Below are positions 5,449 to 9,176 of a stretch of 9,176 nucleotides of DNA, in pieces. This stretch comes from an uncultured Chthoniobacterales bacterium. GTDB taxonomy: Bacteria > Verrucomicrobiota > Verrucomicrobiia > Chthoniobacterales > UBA10450. The position numbers were made by a program, and so were the translations under genes. Where the stretch lies: NCBI GenBank assembly GCA_955652255.1, contig CATPAW010000025.1, positions 1 to 9,176 of the forward strand. Reading direction: 5' to 3'. Positions within the stretch are counted from its first letter, which is position 1. Every line of letters starts with the position of its first letter. The notes under the pieces were generated by a model. That model worked only from the letters and a program-made list of their open reading frames with translations. It was not told where the DNA came from and did no database searches.

Positions 5449-5651
5449 AACCGACTGGGATCCAGCGGCTCATCCGGCTCCGTAGCGGACTCGCGCAGAA
5501 ACGCATCAAGTCGTGGACGCGGTTGCGGATGATCAAGCAATCGATCCCAAGCGTCATCAAAACTGACCTCCGCAAGTTTGTTGAGAAACTCGCCTTTTTG
5601 TCGCGCATCCAAGCGCTTCACCGCAGCGATGATTTCCACGACCGTGCTCAT
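5445..5651 (-). CDS. Small antitoxin-like protein (orphaned)
   Basis: A 68-residue acidic protein: MSTVVEIIAAVKRLDARQKG, FLNKLAEVSFDDAWDRLLDH, then a Pro/Glu-rich tail ending DEPLDPSRL. The N-terminal helix pattern (STV-EI--A---L------FL--L) followed by D-D-A-W-D resembles antitoxins paired with RelE/ParE toxins of the kind whose start is seen immediately downstream. The stop overlaps that toxin's GTG by four bases, which supports the pairing. With the toxin truncated the antitoxin would be an orphan, though it could still repress its own promoter or counter a toxin encoded elsewhere. The ATG at 5651 has no clear Shine-Dalgarno. The family call is inference from pattern and context. Confidence 0.65.
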   Translation of the reverse strand: MSTVVEIIAAVKRLDARQKGEFLNKLAEVSFDDAWDRLLDHPQPRPRLDAFLRESATEPDEPLDPSRL

Positions 5652-5726
5652 GGCGAAAAGAATAACGCATCAGCGTGTTGGTCGCAAAACAGATTCCGTT
5701 TGCTGCCTTCTCCCTGGCTCGCCGTA

Positions 5727-5744
5727 GTCCCGCGAACGCGGGAC
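5727..5744. repeat. 18-bp near-perfect palindrome
   Basis: GTCCCGCG (5727-5734) and CGCGGGAC (5737-5744) are exact reverse complements around AA. It sits about 75 bp upstream of the antitoxin start and within repeat-type sequence (GCTCGCCGTA before, GAAAGCGGC after). It could be an operator for the antitoxin operon or another REP-like hairpin. Confidence 0.55.
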
Positions 5745-5773
5745 GAAAGCGGCTGCCCTCTGCCTTCTGCGTT

Positions 5774-5810
5774 CCAATAACCGATAACGGTTAACCCAAA
5801 GCTCCGCTTT
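5774..5810 (+). repeat. AATAAC-box hairpin element, copy B
   Basis: The box CCAATAACCGATAACGGTTA (5774-5793) is followed by a perfect stem AAAGC-(TCC)-GCTTT (5798-5810) and then TTTCTACTTTAG words. The box itself contains AACCG-(ATAA)-CGGTT. It is preceded by CTGCCCTCTGCCTTC, as in copy F. Confidence 0.7.
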
Positions 5811-5865
5811 CTCCTTTAGCCTTTCTACTTTAGCATTTCTACTTTCTCCTTTGTATTTCGTCTTC

Positions 5866-6084
5866 GTGGTCTCCCAAACTGACATTGCCGTGTGGGCAGC
5901 GTCCGCCCTTTTGGCGATCGGCATCGGGTGGAGTCGCTACGCAAAAAAGAGAACGCGGGACAGATTCCTAGCCGAACTGGCGGCCATGGATCCGGAGCGG
6001 CGCGAAAAAGTGCTCAGCCGATTGGAACCGAAACTTCAGATGGAACTCCGCCAAAAGCTCATGCTGCGCTCCGGGCCGAGCTGA
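5866..6084 (+). CDS. Small one-helix membrane protein of unknown function
   Basis: From GTG 5866 this is a 72-residue protein. Residues 7-23 (IAVWAASALLAIGIGWS) form one membrane helix, followed by a basic stop-transfer RYAKKRTRDR and a charged, probably helical tail (FLAELAAMDPERREKVLSRL, then MELRQKLMLRSGPS). The topology would place the tail in the cytoplasm. The family is not recognised. TTG 5851, in frame and five codons upstream, is an alternative start but lies in a pyrimidine repeat. The 3' third recurs as a diverged copy at 7121-7188, showing that this gene or its tail has been duplicated. Both copies are followed by an AATAAC-box element. Confidence 0.68.
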   Translation: MVSQTDIAVWAASALLAIGIGWSRYAKKRTRDRFLAELAAMDPERREKVLSRLEPKLQMELRQKLMLRSGPS

Positions 6085-6114
6085 TTTCCTGTCATGCCGA
6101 ACCCGTGCTTCACA

Positions 6115-6150
6115 GATAACCAATAACCATTAACCGCGCCGCAGGCGCCC
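6115..6150 (+). repeat. AATAAC-box hairpin element, copy C
   Basis: The box GATAACCAATAACCATTAAC reads on the other strand as three heptamers GGTTAAT-GGTTATT-GGTTATC. The stem GCGCC-(GCA)-GGCGC follows at 6136-6148, then a pyrimidine tract with TTTCTACTTTCTAATTT. It lies 30 bp after the stop of the small membrane protein gene. Confidence 0.7.
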
Positions 6151-6210
6151 CGTTTTCTATTTTAGAATTAGAATTTCTACTTTCTAATTTAGAAGTCCTC
6201 TCTCCTCTCC

Positions 6211-6804
6211 TCAATCCAGTCCGAGCGCTTCCACAGTCGGCGCATCAACCACTCCCGTGACGAGCAAGCCAGCGTCCTGTTGATAATTCGCAATTGCCTG
6301 CCGCGTCTCTGGGCTGAGCGAACCGGTCGCTCCCCCCGCGTAATAGCCCTGTTCCTGAAGTGCGCGCTGCACATTTACGATCACCTGATCCGGCAACAGG
6401 TTGCCGTAGGTATAAATCGGGCCGTCATAATCGTAATATTCGTAAACGGGATCGTAACCCCAGGCCGGGAACCAATAGCCTGTGTCCCAATAATAGTAGC
6501 CGCCTCCGACAAGGACGATGACCGCGAAATGTTGTTTCCACCAAGCACGATTGTGCCGCTGGTGCCGATATGTTCGGAGTGCATCCGCATAACTGAGGCG
6601 AACGTTAGCCGGCGTGCGTTCGACCGATGATTGTTGTTGTTGTTTGGGCGACGCGTGGACGCGAGCGGCTTTAGGTTTAGGTTTCGGCTGCGGCGACGGC
6701 GCTTTGTTCGTGTCCTGACTTTTGGCCGCGTGAATGAGTGCGATCAATAAACACACGACCACGACAACAATTTGCCCGTGCTTTGGTTTTCTGGCTTTTG
6801 ACAT
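6211..6804 (-). CDS. Membrane-anchored peptidoglycan-binding protein
   Basis: A 197-residue protein. Residues 11-26 (QIVVVVVCLLIALIHA) form an N-terminal signal or anchor helix after a basic MSKARKPKHG. A Pro/Lys/Gln linker covers 34-60. A second hydrophobic, aromatic patch spans 93-118 (VIVLVGGGYYYWDTGYWFPAWGY), followed by YEYYDYDGPIY. Residues about 139-195 form a PG_binding_1 domain (VNVQRALQEQGYYAGGATG, ETRQAIANYQ, VVDAPTVEALG), which holds the protein to the cell wall. No catalytic domain is seen. The ATG at 6804 is preferred: the longer frame from 6858 reads through double-hairpin repeat copy 3. A paralogue lies at 8758-9176 with the same aromatic patch and domain order. Confidence 0.88.
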   Translation of the reverse strand: MSKARKPKHGQIVVVVVCLLIALIHAAKSQDTNKAPSPQPKPKPKAARVHASPKQQQQSSVERTPANVRLSYADALRTYRHQRHNRAWWKQHFAVIVLVGGGYYYWDTGYWFPAWGYDPVYEYYDYDGPIYTYGNLLPDQVIVNVQRALQEQGYYAGGATGSLSPETRQAIANYQQDAGLLVTGVVDAPTVEALGLD

Positions 6805-6806
6805 TA

Positions 6807-6846
6807 GATCCGGTCGCCGCGGCGACACGGATTCGCCGTGGCGAAC
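6807..6846 (+). repeat. Double-hairpin dispersed repeat, copy 3 (rebuilt first stem)
   Basis: TCCG...CGGA now encloses a six-base stem GTCGCC-(GC)-GGCGAC, followed by TTCGCC-(GT)-GGCGAA. The outer pairs and the second stem are unchanged from copies 1 and 2, while the inside differs in sequence but is still paired. It abuts the start codon of the - gene at 6804 and would form structure in its 5' UTR. Confidence 0.78.
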
Positions 6847-6929
6847 ATTTGATCTCATGGCGGCGGCTTGTTTTCTCCTGGCAGATTAGACAACACCAAC
6901 CCACTTTGCCCAGCTTTTCCCCTTCGACT

Positions 6930-6979
6930 CCAATAACAGGCAATCGATAACTTATTAACCGAGCCGCGCGCCCGCGGCT
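6930..6979 (+). repeat. AATAAC-box hairpin element, copy D
   Basis: The box CCAATAACAGGCAATCGATA followed by ACTTATTAACCG is longer than in other copies. The stem AGCCGCG-(CGCC)-CGCGGCT (6962-6979) is perfect over seven pairs and unrelated in sequence to the stems of A, B and C. Pyrimidines TCTCCTTCCC follow. Confidence 0.68.
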
Positions 6980-7024
6980 TCTCCTTCCCATCAGAAAAAG
7001 CGTGGGATACGGTCTCGCCTCACA

Positions 7025-7183
7025 ATGCACGTCATTACGAGGAAGCGCTTGAATGAGTTCGTAGAAAAGCGCCCGGACGCCAAATCATCCCTCGCGCATT
7101 GGTACGCGATTACGCGGAAAAGCCGATTGGAACCGACGTTCAGACCGAAATCCGCCAACAACTCATGCTGCGTTACGGGCTGA
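7025..7183 (+). pseudogene. Truncated HigB-like toxin fused to a foreign tail
   Basis: The ATG at 7025 opens a 52-codon frame starting MHVITRKRLNEFVEKRPDAK and continuing SSLAHWYAITRK. This is the recognisable start of HigB-type mRNA interferases (V-I-[ST]-R-K-[RA]-L-x-E-F...HPDA...L-x-x-W-Y), which normally run to about 95-100 residues. From about 7121 the DNA is instead a diverged copy of the 3' end of the small membrane protein gene (6016-6084), read in another frame (SRLEPTFRPKSANNSCCVTG), and stops at 7181-7183. The RNase core is gone and no HigA antitoxin follows. The second toxin remnant in the window probably arose by deletion or recombination. Confidence 0.68.
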
Positions 7184-7188
7184 GTTGA
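7121..7188 (+). repeat. Diverged duplicate of the 3' end of the 5866-6084 gene
   Basis: Both begin AGCCGATTGGAACCG and end in a matching TGA, with roughly four fifths of positions identical and one base missing in this copy near 7136-7139. Restoring that base gives a tail VQTEIRQQLMLRYGLS, close to the parent's LQMELRQKLMLRSGPS. The pattern of changes suggests it was once coding. Confidence 0.75.
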
Positions 7189-7212
7189 TTCCCCGGGTCC
7201 TCCCGCGCTGCT

Positions 7213-7256
7213 CCAATAAACGGTAACCATTAACCGAAAGCCCCGCCCGCGGCTTT
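7213..7256 (+). repeat. AATAAC-box hairpin element, copy E
   Basis: The box CCAATAAACGGTAACCATTA leads into ACCG, then a stem AAAGCC...GGCTTT (7237-7242 with 7251-7256), then a pyrimidine tract with TTTCTACTTTC. Like copy C, it follows the end of a small-membrane-protein tail copy. Confidence 0.68.
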
Positions 7257-7303
7257 CCCCCTTCTCCTTTTTAATTTCTACTTTCAACTTTCCTGGCGCC
7301 TTT

Positions 7304-7729
7304 CTACTTCTCCCGCGCAACCACCCGCACCGTCAGCGTCGGGCGGCTAGCCATGTTTGCGTATGTTGCCTCAGCCTTGTGATCGCTGCGCTTGAATCTG
7401 CGTTCTTTCGATGTGCCGGTTTCGTCGCGGATCCACGTCACCGTTCGGCCGGCATTGGCCTTTAGGAATTTTGCGATCTCTTTTTCCGACAGGTCGGCGC
7501 CATCGACGCGAGAATACTTTTCCAAAACGCTCACGCCGTTATCGAAGACCAGGAAGTAAAGATACGGATCCTTATGATAAAGAGTGCTGACGGTTCCGTC
7601 GTCGCGCAGGTGGCGCTCGACCAGTTTGCCATATGAATCGTCAATTCTGTCACCGCCATCACCCAGATTGGCGCAGACGGAGCTTACGCCCGCCGAAATC
7701 GCCAGGAAGAGGACGAAAAATTGCTTCAT
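7304..7729 (-). CDS. Secreted protein of unknown function
   Basis: A 141-residue protein. Residues 1-20 (MKQFFVLFLAISAGVSSVCA) form a Sec signal peptide with likely cleavage after V-C-A; the cysteine is not in a lipobox. The mature part of about 120 residues is rich in charged residues and probable beta strands (KDPYLYFLVFDNGVSVLEKY), followed by a helix SEKEIAKFLKANAG and a strand RTVTWIRDE. It contains no known catalytic motif and I do not recognise the family. It is preceded by the cupin gene remnant on the same strand, with only 9 bp between the ORFs. The ATG at 7729 begins the signal peptide. The stop TAG falls inside an AAGTAGAAAG repeat word, so the last residues may not be the original C-terminus. 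Confidence 0.8.
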   Translation of the reverse strand: MKQFFVLFLAISAGVSSVCANLGDGGDRIDDSYGKLVERHLRDDGTVSTLYHKDPYLYFLVFDNGVSVLEKYSRVDGADLSEKEIAKFLKANAGRTVTWIRDETGTSKERRFKRSDHKAEATYANMASRPTLTVRVVAREK

Positions 7730-7738
7730 AATAATCCG

Positions 7739-8032
7739 TCATTGGACGATTTTCGGAAAATCCGCACTCCTCAATTCTTCGTCCTTCCTACTTTCCACTT
7801 TCTTTCTACTTTCCTTAAGCCCTAGATACCGCATCTGCTTCGTTCCGCCCGGGTCATCGGAATCCGGTCGCTCCTCGATCAGTTCCTCTGCCGGAACAGC
7901 ATGAAATGAAACCACTACCCAATCAGGACCCTCCGGAACCACAACTTGATGCCAGACGTTTCGAGGAATCGAAATCCATCGCCGTTCCAGTAGCGCCTCC
8001 GGATCGCTGACTAAAGGATTCGGGATTGCCAC
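7739..8032 (-). pseudogene. Cupin-like protein, C-terminal part (frameshifted from 8361)
   Basis: The frame contains PLVSDPEALLERRWISIPRN, then VWHQVVVPEGPDWVVVSFHA and VPAEELIEERPDS, the second half of a cupin barrel. IPxNxWHQ is the second cupin motif, with a metal-binding type His. It lacks the first motif, which is in the other frame at 8011-8361, so the two pieces are best read as one gene split by a frameshift at about 8015-8035. The GTG at 8032 allows formal translation but would give half a barrel. After RYLG the frame runs on as LKESRKKVESRKDEELR, the translation of a pyrimidine repeat tract, implying that the original stop was lost or replaced. Confidence 0.75.
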
Positions 8033-8361
8033 GGGCCCTCGCCGCCGTCCGCCAGTCCGGCTCGGACTTGTAAATCTCCGGTTGCTTCGAACGACATCAT
8101 CCGTTGATGACTATTCGGATGGCGTTCTGCTCCTGTGGTCGCGCCTCCGCGCAGGACGAAAACCCAGCTGGACCGGATCCCTGACGGCAACGCGCCACCG
8201 TAAATCGCTAACGGAATCGGCTCCCAAGTCATCTGCGCCTTCTCGTTTCGCGCCAGCTCCGTGCAAACGCGCTCGATAATCGGATAAATCTGCGCACGGA
8301 TTTCCTCCGATCCAACAATCGCGTCCAGTGCTTCTAACAATGATCTCTCTTCTGCCGTCAT
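8011..8361 (-). pseudogene. Cupin-like protein, N-terminal part with repeat-derived tail
   Basis: It starts MTAEERSLLEALDAIVGSEE (ATG 8361; the TTG at 8373 is an alternative). A helical N-terminal part is followed by WVFVLRGGATTGAERHPNSH and QRMMSFEATGDLQV, which fits cupin motif 1 with two histidines and a downstream Glu. Directly after GDLQV the sequence enters the 17-bp hairpin (8051-8067), read as RAGLADGGEGPWQSRIL, and stops at 8011. The C-terminal half continues in another frame from 8032. Whole cupins of this arrangement would span both pieces (about 190 residues). Likely a single gene damaged by a repeat insertion plus a frameshift; its former substrate is unknown. Confidence 0.75.
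8051..8067 (+). repeat. 17-bp hairpin repeat, copy 3 of 3, inside the cupin gene
   Basis: Exact copy of 2672-2688 and 4059-4075, here within the reading frame of the cupin N-terminal piece. It is flanked by further GC-rich sequence (GCCGCCGTCC) that may belong to the inserted unit. Confidence 0.85.
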
Positions 8362-8396
8362 GTCCTGCTTCAAAAAACTCGGTTAATCCTGTTCAT

Positions 8397-8520
8397 TCTG
8401 TTCAAAGGTCCTTCCGCAATCCGCATTCCGCAATTCTTCTGACTTCTGTCCTCTGCCCTCTGCCTTCCAATAACCGATAACGGTTAAGCGAAAGCTCTCC
8501 TTTCTCCTTCTACTTTGAGA
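8397..8520 (+). repeat. Mosaic of short tandem words upstream of the cupin gene, with AATAAC-box copy F
   Basis: In order: TTCATTCTGTTCA words; CGCAATCCGCATTCCGCAA (7-mer); CTTCTGACTTCTGTCCTCTG (7-8-mer); the AATAAC box CCAATAACCGATAACGGTTA (8467-8486), identical over 20 bp to copy B; a weak AAAG/CTTT stem (8491-8503); and TTCTACTTTGAG. It summarises in one place the word types scattered through the window. Confidence 0.7.
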
Positions 8521-8530
8521 CGGTTCCCGC

Positions 8531-8560
8531 GTTTCAGCTTTTCAGGTTTCAGTTTTTCAG
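8531..8560 (+). repeat. TTTCAG tandem (alternating 7- and 8-bp units)
   Basis: GTTTCAG, CTTTTCAG, GTTTCAG, TTTTTCAG follow one another without gaps, making two 15-bp dimers that differ at one base. It lies 14 bp before the short ORF at 8574. Confidence 0.75.
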
Positions 8561-8573
8561 CATTTTCTTAACC

Positions 8574-8699
8574 GTGTCCGCGACCGACCTCACCGTTTGG
8601 ACGGTCAGCGCGAAGCAGCCGACGATCGGCAAGACCGTCGACGACGCGATGGTGGAGATCGAGCGCGCCAACACACGCGCCTCGACTCCTGGCGCCTAA
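8574..8699 (+). CDS. Short coding-like ORF, possible gene remnant
   Basis: GTG 8574 opens a 41-codon frame: VSATDLTVWTVSAKQPTIGK, then TVDDAMVEIERANTRASTPG and A, ending TAA 8697-8699. In 37 of 41 codons the third base is G or C, which suggests selection as protein and not random sequence. The product is unrecognised, with no signal or membrane helix. The region immediately before it is the TTTCAG tandem, so it may be the surviving 3' end of a longer gene whose front was replaced by repeats. Alternatively it is a genuine small protein. It converges on the - gene at 8758, with a shared hairpin between them. Confidence 0.35.
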   Translation: MSATDLTVWTVSAKQPTIGKTVDDAMVEIERANTRASTPGA

Positions 8700-8740
8700 A
8701 ACAGAAAAGCCGCCGAGGCATTCGTGCGCCCCGGCGGCTT
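8697..8740 (-). terminator. Rho-independent terminator of the peptidoglycan-binding gene
   Basis: Arms AAGCCGCCG (8707-8715) and CGGCGGCTT (8732-8740) pair perfectly over nine bases. On the - strand the stem is followed by CTTTTCTGTTTTA, a U-rich tail, and it begins 17 bp after the stop at 8758. It could also act on the + ORF ending at 8699, though the tail on that side is poor. Confidence 0.8.
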
Positions 8741-8757
8741 GTCGTCGATAGCTTACC

Positions 8758-9176
8758 TTATCCCATCCCGAGGGAATCGAGTGTCGGCTCGTCGATCGCC
8801 GCCGTCGTGGTGAGCCCCTGATCGGCCTGGTAGGCGGTGAGCGCCTCCCGAGTCAACGGCCCGAGCAATCCATCCACCTCACCCTTGTAAAAGCCCATCT
8901 GCTGCAGCTCGGCTTGCACGTCCGCGATCACCCGGTCCGGGGGCTCAGCGCGGTGACCCACATAGATCGGTCCATCGTAGGCATAATACTCGGCTGAAGG
9001 ACTGTAACCCCATGCCGGATACCAGTAGCCGTTGTTCCAGTAGTAGTAACCGCCACCGATCAGCTCCACGCGGTTGTAATGCGATCGATACCAGCCCTCA
9101 TCGTGCCGTTCCGGATGATACGAGCGGAATACTTCGTATTGCGGACCCTGCCACTGATCGCTTCCTTGAATCCGAT
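8758..9176 (-). CDS. Peptidoglycan-binding protein, paralogue of 6211-6804 (N-terminus outside window)
   Basis: The frame is open to the right edge; 138 residues are visible. It contains YEVFRSYHPERHDEGWYRSH, then the aromatic patch VELIGGGYYYWNNGYWYPAW and YYAYDGPIYVG, and a PG_binding_1 domain (VIADVQAELQQMGFYKGEVD, LLGPLTREALTAYQADQGL, AIDEPTLDSLGMG). Every block has its counterpart, in the same order, in 6211-6804 (for example LVGGGYYYWDTGYWFPAWGY). It is probably a secreted or membrane-anchored cell-wall-binding protein, with the anchor beyond the window. An apparent GTG start at 9069 is internal. A canonical terminator follows the stop, unlike the paralogue. Confidence 0.88.
   Translation of the reverse strand, partial: RIQGSDQWQGPQYEVFRSYHPERHDEGWYRSHYNRVELIGGGYYYWNNGYWYPAWGYSPSAEYYAYDGPIYVGHRAEPPDRVIADVQAELQQMGFYKGEVDGLLGPLTREALTAYQADQGLTTTAAIDEPTLDSLGMG

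Noticed and set aside
6805..6858. Longer start of the peptidoglycan-binding protein
   Set aside because: The added 18 residues are a translation of double-hairpin repeat copy 3; the ATG at 6804 directly precedes the basic and hydrophobic anchor.
5262..8560. CRISPR array or telomere-like array
   Set aside because: The tandem units are 7-9 bp, degenerate, in two to four copies, without spacers of regular length and without cas genes.

Overview
This window looks like a stretch of chromosome from a soil-type bacterium of the Verrucomicrobiota (Chthoniobacterales-like). That is an inference from the gene mix (bacterial SET-domain protein, AP2-like protein, secreted DUF4440-type protein, peptidoglycan-binding paralogues), from moderately high GC, and from intergenic regions full of short repeat words. 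No rRNA, tRNA, CRISPR array, transposase or phage gene is visible.

Layout. 1-285: end of a SET-domain protein (+). 385-783: small AP2-like basic protein (-). 867-1532: isoprenylcysteine methyltransferase-like membrane protein (+). 1595-2604: aldo/keto reductase (-) whose twin-arginine signal is cut off by a one-base frameshift. 2605-3065: repeat-rich intergenic region with a perfect 11-bp inverted repeat. 3066-3779: exported NTF2-like protein (+). 3780-4183: repeat region. 4184-5248: YahK-like zinc alcohol dehydrogenase (-). 5377-5651: toxin-antitoxin locus with an antitoxin-like gene and a toxin cut after about 15 residues (-). 5866-6084: one-helix membrane protein (+). 6211-6804: membrane-anchored peptidoglycan-binding protein (-). 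7025-7183: a HigB-like toxin start fused to a copy of another gene's tail (+). 7304-7729: secreted unknown (-). 7739-8361: cupin gene split by a frameshift next to a repeat hairpin (-). 8574-8699: short coding-like ORF (+). 8758-9176: second peptidoglycan-binding paralogue, cut by the window edge (-).

The genes are mostly single housekeeping or accessory units and form no obvious pathway. The most notable content lies between them. At least four short hairpin or repeat families recur: a six-copy 'AATAAC box + hairpin' element whose stem changes sequence but stays paired, a three-copy double hairpin with a similarly restructured stem, an exact 17-bp hairpin in three copies, and a 57-bp repeat. 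They are joined by 7-9-bp tandem words that are always pyrimidine-rich on the + strand. Several gene ends coincide with these modules: the toxin remnant, the split cupin gene, and the stop codons of two intact genes.
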